From contig NZ_CP014578.1 of assembly GCF_001634365.1 (NCBI RefSeq), forward strand, positions 2,542,001-2,606,000: 64,000 bases of DNA. The letters are read 5' to 3'. How positions within the stretch are numbered: position 1 is the stretch's first letter; every line of letters begins with the position of its first letter. Below, piece after piece: positions 1 through 9,724 of this stretch. The translations under genes were made by a program, and so were the position numbers. The notes under the pieces are model-generated. The model saw only the letters and a list, made by a program, of their open reading frames with translations, was not told the DNA's origin and did no database searches. Source of the DNA: Paraburkholderia phytofirmans OLGA172. Lineage in GTDB: Bacteria > Pseudomonadota > Gammaproteobacteria > Burkholderiales > Burkholderiaceae.

Positions 1-14
1 CAGTTTTGTTTAGC

Positions 15-719
15 ATGGTGAAGCGTAGGTTGAAAGTGCGCGCCGTAGCGCCTCGCGCGCTGGCGCTGACTACGGCATTCGGCTCGGCCGTGCTGGCCGC
101 CACCCTGTTTTCGCTGGCCTTCCCAGCCCGTGCGGCCAACGCACCCGAACAGGCCAAGCCGGTGATCGTCGTACTCGGCGACAGCATCTCCGCCGAATAC
201 GGCTTGCCCCGCGACACTGGCTGGGTTGCCTTGATGCGCCAGCGCCTCACCGATGAGCGAATCGATTATAGCGTCGCCAATGCGAGCATCAGCGGCGACA
301 CTACGAGCGGTGGCCGGGCCCGCTTGCCGGCGCTCCTGCAGCGGCTCAAGCCGAGCATCGTGATCGTCGAGCTCGGTGCCAACGATGCGTTGCGCGGCGT
401 GCCGCTCGCAACGACCGAAGACAACCTGCGTACGATCATCGAGCAGGCTCAACAGAGTCACGCGAAGGTCGTGCTGATTGGCATGTATGTGCCACCCAAT
501 TACGGCCCCGACTACACGCAAAAGTTCCACGGCCTGTACGGCGAACTCTCGAAGCAATTGCGCGTGCCGCTGGTGCCCTTCCTGCTGGCCGGTATCGCCG
601 ACAAACCGGACATGTTTCAGGCGGACCAGATCCATCCCACGCAGCAGGCACAGCCAGTGCTACTCAATAACGTGTGGCCAGCTGTCAAGCCACTCCTTCG
701 CACAAGTTCGCCGCACTGA
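15..719 (+). CDS. tesA: Arylesterase / lysophospholipase, SGNH (GDSL) hydrolase, TesA-like
   Basis: A 234-residue secreted esterase of the SGNH hydrolase family, expected to cleave acyl esters or thioesters in the periplasm. The N-terminus (about residues 1-40) is a basic stretch plus hydrophobic core ending in a signal-peptidase-like PARA-A site. The GDS block (LGDSISAEYG) supplies the nucleophile Ser, GANDALRG supplies the block III Asn, and DQIHPTQQ near the C-terminus supplies the Asp-His pair. I chose the ATG at 15 rather than the in-frame TTG at 6 because it begins a normal signal peptide; the upstream sequence is cut off by the window edge. In relatives this gene lies beside an ABC transporter (YbbA type), which could lie outside the window. 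Confidence 0.88.
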   Translation: MVKRRLKVRAVAPRALALTTAFGSAVLAATLFSLAFPARAANAPEQAKPVIVVLGDSISAEYGLPRDTGWVALMRQRLTDERIDYSVANASISGDTTSGGRARLPALLQRLKPSIVIVELGANDALRGVPLATTEDNLRTIIEQAQQSHAKVVLIGMYVPPNYGPDYTQKFHGLYGELSKQLRVPLVPFLLAGIADKPDMFQADQIHPTQQAQPVLLNNVWPAVKPLLRTSSPH

Positions 720-849
720 AAAGCTCGCTAGCAACTTGTTTCCGGTAATTGGGGAACGCGGATCGGTAAGCGGATCGATGAAGTCGATCCGGCACTTTCG
801 TAATCCCGTGTAACCCGGCTCGATTCTGAGCGACTTTTGAGGAGATAAC

Positions 850-1191
850 GTGAAATATTTACCGTTAATCGCTTTGACCGTGGCAATTTCTGCAGGCGCC
901 GCTCAACCGCCTACCGGCGTCCAATCCGTGGGCCAAAGCCAGCAGCCGCCGAAGGTCGTCGCGACGTGCATTGCGCACAAGTGGGCCGATAGTTCGCAAC
1001 AGCAAGTCGTGTCGCAAGACATCCTGGCTAACGATCAGGCAATGGATGTCTATGTGCCGGGTCAGCAGCCGCCTGACGGCGCCGCCGCCGTCGTACGGCC
1101 CTCCTATACCGGCCCGGGTTCATGGGTCGGGTTCCGCGCCAATGGCGCTGCAGGGAGCGATGCCACCAGCTCGATCAGCGCTTGCCTGTAA
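850..1191 (+). CDS. Small exported hypothetical protein
   Basis: A 113-residue protein starting at GTG, with a GGAG ribosome site a few bases upstream. The first ~18 residues (MKYLPLIALTVAISAGAAQ) look like a signal peptide, so the mature product is probably periplasmic or secreted. Two cysteines (in the VATCIAHKW segment and at the penultimate residue) could form a disulfide. The rest is rich in Gln, Pro, Gly and Ala. I do not recognise a family. It is followed by a strong bidirectional terminator that also serves the convergent ppiD gene. Confidence 0.6.
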   Translation: MKYLPLIALTVAISAGAAQPPTGVQSVGQSQQPPKVVATCIAHKWADSSQQQVVSQDILANDQAMDVYVPGQQPPDGAAAVVRPSYTGPGSWVGFRANGAAGSDATSSISACL

Positions 1192-1229
1192 GCGGCTGAC
1201 GGCATAATAAGCCGCGCACTCAGGCAAAC

Positions 1230-1289
1230 CAATTGACGCGCTTTGCGCGCGTCAATTGAAAAAGCCCCGCAAAATTTGCGGGGCTTTTT
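1230..1289. terminator. Double hairpin, bidirectional terminator
   Basis: Two consecutive hairpins. The first is a 12-bp perfect stem (CAATTGACGCGC with its complement, 1230-1258). The second (1259-1289) has a GC-rich stem, GCCCCGC with GCGGGGC, flanked by A-run and T-run, so it can end transcription from both the small exported gene on the left and ppiD on the right. Confidence 0.85.
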
Positions 1290-1337
1290 GGCATCTGCGC
1301 GCTTTACTTGCTTGCGTGCAGGAGTTGAAGCTGGATC

Positions 1338-3275
1338 TTATTCGCCGCTCGCCTGAGCATTGCTGCTGTCGAGCGAGCCATAGAACTTCACCTTCGAACG
1401 CGCGCGCAGCGCCTCGACGTACGCCTCTGCTTCGGACTGAGCGTCGACTTGCGCAATCTGCTGCTGCGCGGCAGCCAAACGCTTCGGATCGATCGAGGCA
1501 CCGGCAACAACTGCGTTCACGCGATAGATCGCATAGCCGTCGTCACCCAGATCCACACCGACGTAGGCGGGTAACTTTTGTGCGTCCGCTTTGTAGATTG
1601 CACTCAATGCAGCCGGTGGCACGCCTTGCGCGTCGTTGCGCGAAACTTTCAGTGGCGACGAGAAGCCTGTCGTGGCCTTCGACTTGTCGAACTCAGCCAG
1701 CTTCGCGATGCCGTCCTTGTGAGCTGCATCGTTCGACTGAGCCGCAATCACTTTCTGACGCACTGCGTCCTTGACGGCGTCGAGCGCCGGCACGGCTGCA
1801 GCCTTGTAATCGGTCACGCGTGCCGCGATCAGCGTGTTACTGCCGACGTCGATCGCTTGCGTGTTGTTGCGTGCAGTGACCGCATCGTTTGCGAAGACCG
1901 CAGCCAGGAACTTCGCATTGTTCAGCGGGCTGTCAGGCGGCAGCTTCGGATCCGGCTGCGGCGTCACGGTGGCCGTTTGCTGTTGCAGCTTGTACTTGTC
2001 GGCGGCAGGCTGCAGGCTCTTCGCCTTCTCGTAGACGACCGACGTGAAGCCTTCCGAGTCGTCGCTGAATGCCTTGCTTGCCAGCTGTGTCTTCAGGTCT
2101 TTTGCGATCTGATCTTTCACTTCGTCGAACGGTTTCGTGACGGCCGGCTTCACGTCCGTGACCTTGACGATGTGATAGCCGAAGTCGGTCTGCACGATGC
2201 CGCTGACTTCGTCTTTCTTGAGGCCGAACACGGCGTCGTCGAACACCTGGCCGCCTGCGATCATGCCGCGGCCGAAGTAGCCCAGATCGCCGCCCTTCGA
2301 CGCCGAACCCGGATCCTGCGAGTTCTGCTGCGCGATTTGCGCGAACTGGTCCGGATGCGCCTTGATCTGCGCGAGCAACTCTTCGGCCTTCTGCTTCGCC
2401 TTGGCCTTGTCAGCCGCGCTGGCATCTTTCGGCGCGGCAATCAGGATGTGGCTCGCGCGCACCTGGCCGTCCGTGCGGTAATGCGCGATGTTGTCGTCGT
2501 AGTACTTCTTCAGGTCGGCGTCGCTCGGCTGCACGGCTGCAGACAAGGTTGCCGGCGACATCACCAGATACTGGATCGTCGCCGTGGCCGGCGTGGCGAA
2601 GTCGTTGCGATGCGCGTCGTAGTACGCCTGCAGTTGCGCATCCGTCGGCTGCACCTTGGCTGCATAGTCACGCGGATGGAACGCGATGCCCTGCACTTCG
2701 CGCTGCTGTTCGGCGAGCTCGGTCAAATGCTGTGCGAGGGTCTTCGACGTGAAGGCGCTGCCTTGAATGCTCGCAGGCAACTGCTGCGTGGCGAGGCTGT
2801 AGCGCACACGTTCGTCGTATTGATCGGGCGTCATGCCCTGCATCGCGAGCAACTGCTTGTAGCGGTCGACGTCGATCGAGCCGTCAGGATTCTTCAGCGA
2901 CGAGATCACCGGATCGTTCAGCAGCACGCGGCGCACGGCGTCGTCAGATGCGGTCAGATGCAGGCGCTGTGTTTCGTCAGCCAGCACACGCTGCTCGATC
3001 AGACCGTCGAGCATTTCGCGACGGCGCTCAGGCGTGTCGAACGACTTCATGTCGAACTGCGCGCCGAGCATCTGACGGGCGCGGTCGAGTTGCTGACGCG
3101 TCGCGTCGTCATACTCTGCGCGCGTGATCTTGTGACCGTTGACGCTGGCGACGTTTGCACTTTCGTCAAAGAAGCCGCGGAAGCCTTGAATACCTACAAA
3201 ACCCAACCCCGGCACAATGACGAGGATGAGCATGAACATCATCAGGCGTTTGTGATTGCGGAAAAAATCGAGCAT
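1338..3275 (-). CDS. ppiD: Periplasmic foldase PpiD, SurA N-domain and parvulin peptidyl-prolyl isomerase
   Basis: A 645-residue inner-membrane-anchored chaperone that helps outer-membrane and periplasmic proteins fold after leaving the Sec translocon. Residues 12-32 form one transmembrane helix (MFMLILVIVPGLGFVGI) with a short cytoplasmic N-terminus. A SurA-like chaperone domain follows (about 35-200), and a parvulin domain spans about 270-365 with the signatures ASHILIAA, GGDLGYFGRGMI and TDFGYHIVKV. The length and order match PpiD. It lies next to tRNA-Asp and converges on a small exported gene; a shared terminator separates them. The start ATG is the one that gives a proper anchor helix. 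Confidence 0.92.
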   Translation of the reverse strand: MLDFFRNHKRLMMFMLILVIVPGLGFVGIQGFRGFFDESANVASVNGHKITRAEYDDATRQQLDRARQMLGAQFDMKSFDTPERRREMLDGLIEQRVLADETQRLHLTASDDAVRRVLLNDPVISSLKNPDGSIDVDRYKQLLAMQGMTPDQYDERVRYSLATQQLPASIQGSAFTSKTLAQHLTELAEQQREVQGIAFHPRDYAAKVQPTDAQLQAYYDAHRNDFATPATATIQYLVMSPATLSAAVQPSDADLKKYYDDNIAHYRTDGQVRASHILIAAPKDASAADKAKAKQKAEELLAQIKAHPDQFAQIAQQNSQDPGSASKGGDLGYFGRGMIAGGQVFDDAVFGLKKDEVSGIVQTDFGYHIVKVTDVKPAVTKPFDEVKDQIAKDLKTQLASKAFSDDSEGFTSVVYEKAKSLQPAADKYKLQQQTATVTPQPDPKLPPDSPLNNAKFLAAVFANDAVTARNNTQAIDVGSNTLIAARVTDYKAAAVPALDAVKDAVRQKVIAAQSNDAAHKDGIAKLAEFDKSKATTGFSSPLKVSRNDAQGVPPAALSAIYKADAQKLPAYVGVDLGDDGYAIYRVNAVVAGASIDPKRLAAAQQQIAQVDAQSEAEAYVEALRARSKVKFYGSLDSSNAQASGE

Positions 3276-3325
3276 GCGTAAGGAGTGCCCAAAACAGAAC
3301 GCCCGATCTTACAACAGCGGGCAAT

Positions 3326-3352
3326 AAAAAAGGCGAACCGGAGTTCGCCTTT
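3326..3352 (-). terminator. Terminator of tRNA-Asp transcript
   Basis: Hairpin AAGGCGAAC / GTTCGCCTT with a CGGA-type loop, followed on the minus strand by a run of T. It sits just downstream of tRNA-Asp on the same strand. Confidence 0.8.
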
Positions 3353-3361
3353 CGTGGATGC

Positions 3362-3438
3362 TGGCGGAGTGGACGGGACTCGAACCCGCGACCCCCGGCG
3401 TGACAGGCCGGTATTCTAACCGACTGAACTACCACTCC
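3362..3438 (-). tRNA. tRNA-Asp (anticodon GTC)
   Basis: A 77-nt cloverleaf on the minus strand. The acceptor stem GGAGTGG pairs with CCACTCC, the discriminator is G, and CCA is encoded (plus-strand tgg at 3362-3364). The anticodon loop CTGTCAC gives GTC. The T-loop GGTTCGAGTCC is intact. Confidence 0.97.
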
Positions 3439-4067
3439 TTATACTGCAACTGAGCTGAAACACTTAGCCGAATCTGAAATGCTGATGGGCTCGAAAACAC
3501 CCAGCAAAGCCTTATGGGGTAAAACGCCCACGCAATTCGATCCAGCGGATACAACGAAAAATACAACGATCCGGGATTCTGCCGCAAATGTAGCTACTTG
3601 GCAACGGAAATCTGGCCGTGCAGCTAACCTGAAGGCATCGCGCCTCTTATGCTACTCGCAACCTGGCAAAGTGACCTTGCCCCTGTTCCGCGACTCCCGT
3701 AACTGCGGGAATTATGCGGCTCGTCCCTGCTGAGCGCGCCAGCCACAGATGGTTCGGCGTCGTGACACGCTGTCGCGACATCTGTCGGGTCTGCGCCTGC
3801 GGCCATGTTACGGATGCTCGGGAACGCCGCGTCATTTGTTACGTAATGCCAGAGCCCGCGCTTGAACGTAGCCAATGCGCGAACGCACCCCCTCGGATCT
3901 GCCAGGTCCCGCACGGAAGGGCCAAACGGCACGCCGCACATAGTCGCGCAGTTTTCACGCGTCGCGAACGCGCGGTTCGAACTCGCGCCCGGTCTCACGT
4001 CGCCTGCATTGGCACACGATTTGCTCGAACTCTGGCCAGCCTTTTGTTACTGCATGAGGGACACCCA
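3439..4067. other. Gene-poor stretch at the left edge of the accessory block
   Basis: About 630 bases between tRNA-Asp and the EAL-HDOD gene. Open frames exist on both strands but show no recognisable family, no good ribosome sites and overlap each other. I looked for a copy of the tRNA-Val 3' end that could mark an attachment site and saw none. The right end holds the leader of the EAL-HDOD gene. Confidence 0.5.
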
Positions 4068-5405
4068 ATGCCAGCACGCGCCGAGGCCGCATCAGCCCCT
4101 GACCGCACCTATCTCGCCCGACAGCCGCTGCTCGATCGGGAGGGCAATCTTTGCGGATACGAATTGCTCGTGCGCGAAGACGCCTCCAACTACGCGGCCA
4201 TCGACGACTTGCGAGCCGCCACGGCGAGAGTCATCAAACGCGTTATCGGCGAAATCGGGATAGAAAGCGTGCTGGGCAAGCACGTGGGATACTTGAACGT
4301 GAGTCGCGAGATATTGTTGAGCGATTCGTTCGACGTTGTTGCGCCCGACCGTTTCATGCTGGAGCTGCCGCCGGATCTGCACGTCGACGAAACGTTGCTG
4401 CAGCGGCTCGCCGAGTTGCGCGCCAAGCGTTATCGGTTCGTGCTGGACGCAATCACGCGGCCGGATGAGACCTTCGCGCTGCTTCTGCCTTTCGCGGAGG
4501 CGATCAAGATTGATGTCAGCCGGTGCCACCCGGAAACGCAAACGGTCCTCGTGCGTGCATTGAAGGCAAGAGGAAAGACACTGATTGCCCTGAAAGTGGA
4601 AACGATGGCCGCATTTGAAGCAACGCGCAAGTGCGGATTCGACCTGTTTCAGGGGTACTTCTTTGCCCACCCCGAGATCCTGACGACGCGCCGCGTCCAT
4701 ACACCACGTCATTCATTGCTTCGGCTGTTGCGGTTGATCGAACTGGACCCATCCCTGACCGAGATTGAAGCGGAATTGAAGCGGGTCCCGGCGCTCACCA
4801 CGCACGTGATGCGCATGGCCAACCTGCAGGCGTGCCGGCACGGTCCCACATCATCGACAACGCTGCGCGACGCCATCAGTGCGATCGGCACGAGCCGTCT
4901 GGGACGCTGGGCTCAATTACTACTCTACGCGGACGACAGCATCGCCTCGCTCGAGCACAATCCGCTCGCTCAGCTCGCCTTGACGCGGGCCCGTTTCATG
5001 GAACTGGCCGTTGACCGAATGCCAGATGTCGACGCTGACGACGCCGAATGCGCATTTCTCACCGGCGTGCTTTCCCTGGTAGAGGCGGCCTCGGGGGACT
5101 CCCTCGATCACACGATCCGGGACTTTCCCGTGTCGGACACGGTTCGCGCGGCCCTATTGCGTCGCGAGGGCGTGCTCGGAACGCTCTTGAGTGCCATCGA
5201 AGCGCTGGAGCTCGGCAATTGGGACCGGTTCGATTGCATCGCCGAGCAGATCGCGTCCCCGACCACCCCTAACCTGGCTGAGCTAGCCGCGCAGGCGGCG
5301 GTGTGGGCCGGGTCGGCGGACCAAAGCCTTTCCGAGCTCGAGCGGCCGCATCACGGCATGCCGCGCTCGACAGCGGCATCGGCAGGCGTCAGTGGACGGT
5401 TGTAG
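4068..5405 (+). CDS. EAL-HDOD domain signalling protein, probably not catalytic
   Basis: A 445-residue cytoplasmic protein of the EAL plus HDOD type (YuxH-like). The EAL-like part covers about residues 12-215, starting with YLARQPLLDREGNLCGYELL; the HDOD part covers about 215-410. Key phosphodiesterase signatures are altered: EAL is YELLVR, the DDFG position reads LDAI, and the AEGVE position reads LKVET. It therefore more likely binds ligand or a partner than hydrolyses c-di-GMP. I chose the ATG at 4068, preceded by GAGGG, over a longer frame opening at 3714 because family homology begins just after it. It opens a cluster of c-di-GMP-related genes between two tRNAs. Confidence 0.8.
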   Translation: MPARAEAASAPDRTYLARQPLLDREGNLCGYELLVREDASNYAAIDDLRAATARVIKRVIGEIGIESVLGKHVGYLNVSREILLSDSFDVVAPDRFMLELPPDLHVDETLLQRLAELRAKRYRFVLDAITRPDETFALLLPFAEAIKIDVSRCHPETQTVLVRALKARGKTLIALKVETMAAFEATRKCGFDLFQGYFFAHPEILTTRRVHTPRHSLLRLLRLIELDPSLTEIEAELKRVPALTTHVMRMANLQACRHGPTSSTTLRDAISAIGTSRLGRWAQLLLYADDSIASLEHNPLAQLALTRARFMELAVDRMPDVDADDAECAFLTGVLSLVEAASGDSLDHTIRDFPVSDTVRAALLRREGVLGTLLSAIEALELGNWDRFDCIAEQIASPTTPNLAELAAQAAVWAGSADQSLSELERPHHGMPRSTAASAGVSGRL

Positions 5406-5525
5406 CCAAGCCCGAGCAATGGGCGATCACGGCACTTCGCCACGCAAGGGCGTTAGGGGGTATCGATGTCATGCAGCCGTCGTGCTGCACCAAGGGCCGC
5501 AAGGCGTGAGGATTCGGGAGAAGCC

Positions 5526-6014
5526 ATGGCGACAAGCACGTGCAACCAGCACGAACAGTTCGCGTTAGCGCAGAAAGCGTTCAGCGAGTATTTCGCAACC
5601 ATCGTCAAACCGCGGCTCGGCAGGTTGGATGCCGAACTGAACTGGATGGACTTTTCCCAGACGGCGAAGCTGATTCGGGACACCGGCATCCGCAGCCAGT
5701 ACCGAGCGAGAGCAATACGGTTGTTAGAAGCAAGCATCTCCTGCAGCGCGCCGAACGCGCAACCGATGGCGAGGTCCACATACAATACGGCCTTCCGGGC
5801 GGCCACGACGTTTTTGGTGTTCGTGCTTGCGTACCGGCTCGGGCCCGGGGTCCTTCCGGCGCTGCTTGCTGCCGCCATTTGGTATGGGTACGTCGCGGGA
5901 GAATATAGGGATGGTCAGGAAGCCGCCGACAAGCATGACAAACAGGCGCGGGAATGGGCAGAGAAAATCGCCGCGTGGGAGGCGGACTTGTTAACGCTCA
6001 AGGCCCTCGAGTGA
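5526..6014 (+). CDS. Hypothetical membrane protein
   Basis: A 162-residue protein that starts at an ATG preceded by GGGAGAAG and follows the EAL-HDOD gene by 120 bases on the same strand. Residues 1-80 are polar and helical; residues about 90-127 contain two adjacent hydrophobic segments (TTFLVFVLAYRL and LPALLAAAIWYGYV) that probably form a membrane hairpin; the C-terminus is a charged helix. I recognise no family. Its place beside a c-di-GMP protein could mean a functional link, but this is only context. Confidence 0.55.
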   Translation: MATSTCNQHEQFALAQKAFSEYFATIVKPRLGRLDAELNWMDFSQTAKLIRDTGIRSQYRARAIRLLEASISCSAPNAQPMARSTYNTAFRAATTFLVFVLAYRLGPGVLPALLAAAIWYGYVAGEYRDGQEAADKHDKQAREWAEKIAAWEADLLTLKALE

Positions 6015-6130
6015 CACTTGAATCGTTCCTGTAATCGCCGCAGGGAGCGGCCCCTGCACCCTCAAGGCGTTTCGACCGCGCATCAATCTGTCGCATATCC
6101 GTTAAGGCGGTCGTTAAGAATGGATAGGCC

Positions 6131-7075
6131 CTACGCTTGCGGATCATCGGGCGCCGGATGAACCCGATTCCGGCCCTGCGCCTTTGCCAGATACAGCGCT
6201 TCATCCGCCCGCTTCAGCCACGCGTTCACCATCATGCCGTCGCGCGGCCACTCGGCCACGCCCGCAGAAACAGTAAGCACTCCGCTGGGACTTCCCATGT
6301 GCGGCAGCGCCATTGCCGCGACCGTCTCGCGAAAATTCTCCGCCGCCTGACAGCCATCGCGCAACGATTGCGCCGGCAGGATAACGAGAAATTCCTCGCC
6401 GCCGAAACGGTAGCCGCGCCCGCCCGGGCGCATGTTCTGGTGCAACACACCGGCCACAGCTTTGAGCACCGCGTCACCGGCGAAATGCCCGCAATGGTCG
6501 TTGTACGCTTTGAAATAATCGACGTCGAGCATGATGGCGCAGAACCCGTGCGGCCCGCTGGGAGCCCATGCCGGAAACAGGCTGAGATCCTCGCGGAGCC
6601 TGAGGCGGTTATACAGTTCCGTCAGCGGGTCGGTGCGCGCCAGCTCGAACAGCCGCGCATTGAAATGCTCCAGCTCCCTCTGCTGGGTGGCGAGTTGCCT
6701 GTGCAGCGCGGTAATCCTGTGCGCCACCAGAAGACGTATGGCCAACTGGTCGGGGTCGAGTGGTTTGGCGAGATAATCGTCCGCGCCGGCCTGCATTCCG
6801 TCGAGGATATTGACTTTGCTGCCCGACGACGTAATGAAGATGAAGTAAACATATTTTTCCAGCCGGGTGGAGGCGCGGATCCGCCGGCAAAGTTCCAGCC
6901 CATCCATGCCTGGCATTTCCCGGTCGCTGATGACGACATCGACATCGTTGTCCTGGAATAGTCGCCACGCCTCTTCACCGGCGCTGGCGGACACGAACTC
7001 ATGCTTCAGCCGCCGCATCTGGATTTCCAGGATCAAGCGCGAGGAAGCGTCGTCTTCGGCAATCAGGACGCGCAT
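6131..7075 (-). CDS. Response regulator with GGDEF domain (diguanylate cyclase)
   Basis: A 314-residue REC-GGDEF protein of the PleD/WspR kind, expected to make cyclic di-GMP when phosphorylated. The receiver has the acidic pair ED at 7-8, phosphoacceptor Asp51 (VVISDREMPGMDG) and Lys in LAKPL. The GGDEF domain has TDPLTELYNR, LDVDYFKAYND and the active-site GGEEF at 225-229. The usual inhibitory RxxD site five residues upstream reads RPGG (216-219), so product feedback may be weak. The start overlaps the end of the hybrid kinase gene by 13 bases, which implies coupled translation and that this protein is the kinase's likely output. Confidence 0.9.
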   Translation of the reverse strand: MRVLIAEDDASSRLILEIQMRRLKHEFVSASAGEEAWRLFQDNDVDVVISDREMPGMDGLELCRRIRASTRLEKYVYFIFITSSGSKVNILDGMQAGADDYLAKPLDPDQLAIRLLVAHRITALHRQLATQQRELEHFNARLFELARTDPLTELYNRLRLREDLSLFPAWAPSGPHGFCAIMLDVDYFKAYNDHCGHFAGDAVLKAVAGVLHQNMRPGGRGYRFGGEEFLVILPAQSLRDGCQAAENFRETVAAMALPHMGSPSGVLTVSAGVAEWPRDGMMVNAWLKRADEALYLAKAQGRNRVHPAPDDPQA

Positions 7076-9507
7076 GGCGGGAGCGGTTCAGTGTTGAGTT
7101 GCGCGAGAGCCTCGCAAATTCCGGCGAATTCGGCTTCGGCATCATCCAGGCGTACGGGCACGGCCTCAAGCTCGGCGGTGCGAGCCGCGGTCTCGATCTC
7201 GTCGCACAGGCTCGCCAGACGCCGCAGGCCGAGATTCCCCGCGCTGCCCTTGATCGCATGCGCCAACCTGGCGACCCCGTCGGCGTCGGCCGCTTCCAGC
7301 GTCGGGCCAAGCTCCGAGAGGCGCCGCTGCGTGTCTTGAATGAACAGGCGGGCAATGTCCCTCATGCCCGCGCCCGTACCGTCGTCAAGCCGGTGCAGCT
7401 GCTCGCGCAGTTCCTGTCCGACGGCGGACAGGCCAGTGTGCGGCGCGTCCGCCCCCCGGCCGTTCTGGCCATAGCGGGCCATGGCGTCGAACAGCCGCTG
7501 CCAGTCGATCGGTTTCGTGATCGTCGTGGTCATGCCGGCGGCCTGGTAGCGCAGCAGGTCTTCCGGCAAAACGTTGGCCGTCAGTGCCAGAATGGGCACC
7601 CTGCCGCGCGGCGCCGGCAGGGTGCGAATGCGCCGCGTCGCCTCCATCCCGTCCATGACCGGCATGTTCACATCCATCAGGATCAGGTCGAAATCCTCGT
7701 CCGTGGCCGCCGCCAGCGCCTGCTCGCCCGTTTCCACCGCCACCAGCTGATAGCCCTGCGTGCGCAGCATTCTTGTGACCAGCATCCTGTTGGTCTCCAC
7801 ATCCTCTGCCAGGAGCACGCGTTGCGGGCTGCGTTTCATCATGCCCAATTTTTCCGACTCCTCCAACCCGGTGGGTTTGCCCAGTGTCATTGGCACCTCG
7901 AACCAGAACCGGCTGCCCACACCCGAGAGACTTTCCACACCTATCGTTCCGCCCAGTGCCTCAACGAGACGCTTACAGATGGCAAGGCCAAGGCCGCTGC
8001 CGCCGTAGCGGCGCGTCGTCGAGGTATCGGCCTGACTGAAGGCGTCGAACAGGTGAGCCTGCTTTTCCACCGGGATGCCGATTCCCGTATCGCGCACTTC
8101 GAACCGGCATATTCCACGCTCTGCGCCTGTGGGCTGCCAAACGCCGGTAACGGTCACGACCCCTTGCGAGGTAAACTTGATCGCGTTGGCGATGAGATTG
8201 GTGAGAATCTGACGCAGCTTGGTCGGATCCCCCTTCAGCGGCGGCACGTTGTCCAGCTCGAAGTGCAGCGCCAGATGCCGCTCCGTGGCCAGGGGCGCCA
8301 TCTGCGAGCGCACAGGCTCGATCATCCGCGGTAGCTCGAAGTCGATCGTCTCGACCTCCATCTTGCCGGCGTCAAGACGGGAGAAGTCGAGGATGTCGTT
8401 GATAACGGAGAGGAGATAGCGGCCGGAGGATTGGATCTGTTTCACATAGGTCCGGTGCTGCGGGGACAGGTCGTCCTGGTACAAGAGATCCGCGACCCCC
8501 AGCACGCTGGTCAGCGGCGTGCGGATCTCATGGCTCATGACAGCCAGGAAATCGGACTTGGCCTGCGCGGCTCTTTGCACATCGCGCTGCCGCTCCCGCA
8601 GCTGCACGTTCATGCGCTGGCGCTGCTCCAGAATCGCGCCCACGGGCAGCGCGATTAGCAGAATGTAGGCGATGAAAATCTGGATACCCTGAATTTCCTT
8701 GATGGTGTCGGTCCCCGCGGAGACCGCTATGGGTCCGTGGCCCGCCATCGTAGCCAGGATCGTCGCAATGGCCAGCGCCGCGGATGCGGTGGTGGCGCCG
8801 AGCAGCCCGCCACCAAATGTTGCCAGAAGGAGAAACGGCACGGACAGGTCCATCCCGGTGACGTGGTAGCGGAAATCGAGATAGCCCAGTGCGCCCACGG
8901 CCAGCGCGATGGTCAGGACCTGCAGGATGGCCTGCCACGACTTGCGCTCCTCCTGCCACAACCGTTTGTCGGTCCAGGCCAGCAGCAGCGGAGTAACCGT
9001 GATCAGCCCGCAGGTGACGGATAGGTACCAGGTGAGCCAGGTGGCGACGAATGGCGCGCCGAAGCTCAGGGCCACCAGCAGCGCGCCGCCCGTCGAACTG
9101 ATGAGCGGCACCAGCGTGCAGATCGCCGCGAGTTTTGCCATGGCCCACATGCTTTCGCTCAACGCTGACGCGCCGGTGAGTTGCACCAGGAAGGCGACCG
9201 ATGATATTTCGAAGGCGTCACACAGAATGATCCCGAAGGCGATGACCGGCGTCCCGGTAATGGCGAGGGCGAGATAGTCAGCGCAGGCCGCCAGCGCCAA
9301 CAGAACCGGCCAGGTTCGGCGTGGGTTGCGCAGCAGGGCCGCTACCGCGAAGGCGTTGGACGCCCAGATCGGCGTATCGGTGCCAAAAAAGGAAATGGAA
9401 ATGAACGCGGCCAGGAAATAGGCCGTAGGCAACACGAATATCAGCCAGACCGGCGGCATTGCCGCCACCGACGCCTTCGACCAGCGCGGTAAGGTTTCAG
9501 TCTTCAT
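7063..9507 (-). CDS. MASE1-type hybrid sensor histidine kinase with receiver and HPt domains
   Basis: An 814-residue inner-membrane kinase. Residues about 15-295 hold around eight hydrophobic segments in the MASE1 pattern. The dimerisation helix carries phosphoacceptor His326 (MSHEIRTPL), followed by an ATPase domain with DTGIGIP and [14 protein letters not shown] receiver follows with Asp612 (LILMDVNMP), then an HPt domain with His750 ([11 protein letters not shown]). It thus contains a full internal phosphorelay, able to pass phosphate on to the REC-GGDEF protein whose gene overlaps its 3' end. The ligand sensed by the membrane domain cannot be told from the sequence. Confidence 0.9.
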   Translation of the reverse strand: MKTETLPRWSKASVAAMPPVWLIFVLPTAYFLAAFISISFFGTDTPIWASNAFAVAALLRNPRRTWPVLLALAACADYLALAITGTPVIAFGIILCDAFEISSVAFLVQLTGASALSESMWAMAKLAAICTLVPLISSTGGALLVALSFGAPFVATWLTWYLSVTCGLITVTPLLLAWTDKRLWQEERKSWQAILQVLTIALAVGALGYLDFRYHVTGMDLSVPFLLLATFGGGLLGATTASAALAIATILATMAGHGPIAVSAGTDTIKEIQGIQIFIAYILLIALPVGAILEQRQRMNVQLRERQRDVQRAAQAKSDFLAVMSHEIRTPLTSVLGVADLLYQDDLSPQHRTYVKQIQSSGRYLLSVINDILDFSRLDAGKMEVETIDFELPRMIEPVRSQMAPLATERHLALHFELDNVPPLKGDPTKLRQILTNLIANAIKFTSQGVVTVTGVWQPTGAERGICRFEVRDTGIGIPVEKQAHLFDAFSQADTSTTRRYGGSGLGLAICKRLVEALGGTIGVESLSGVGSRFWFEVPMTLGKPTGLEESEKLGMMKRSPQRVLLAEDVETNRMLVTRMLRTQGYQLVAVETGEQALAAATDEDFDLILMDVNMPVMDGMEATRRIRTLPAPRGRVPILALTANVLPEDLLRYQAAGMTTTITKPIDWQRLFDAMARYGQNGRGADAPHTGLSAVGQELREQLHRLDDGTGAGMRDIARLFIQDTQRRLSELGPTLEAADADGVARLAHAIKGSAGNLGLRRLASLCDEIETAARTAELEAVPVRLDDAEAEFAGICEALAQLNTEPLPPCAS

Positions 9508-9724
9508 GTCGTATCGAGGCCCAGGCTGACCGCATCGTGTTCATACTTTATGATCAATAAATTTGAGTCAATGTCAAGGCTGGGGTGCAATACGTGTCGC
9601 CGTCAACCGCGCGTTATGGGACATGCGGTAGACGGTGAAGCGCTTCCCTGCTTGGACACGCCTGCGGGCCGGAACAAGCGGGCCGGCCGGTACATGCAGT
9701 TCGGTACGACACTCGCCGCACCGC

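Noticed and set aside
1578..3281. 567-codon plus-strand frame over ppiD
   Set aside because: Antisense shadow; no ribosome site and no family features.
3479..3733. 84-codon frame after tRNA-Asp
   Set aside because: No ribosome site or similarity; it overlaps opposite-strand frames of equal quality.
3972..3985. TCGAACTC-type word that could be a tRNA-derived attachment copy
   Set aside because: Only about ten bases match the tRNA-Val or tRNA-Asp T-arm; that is too short to call.
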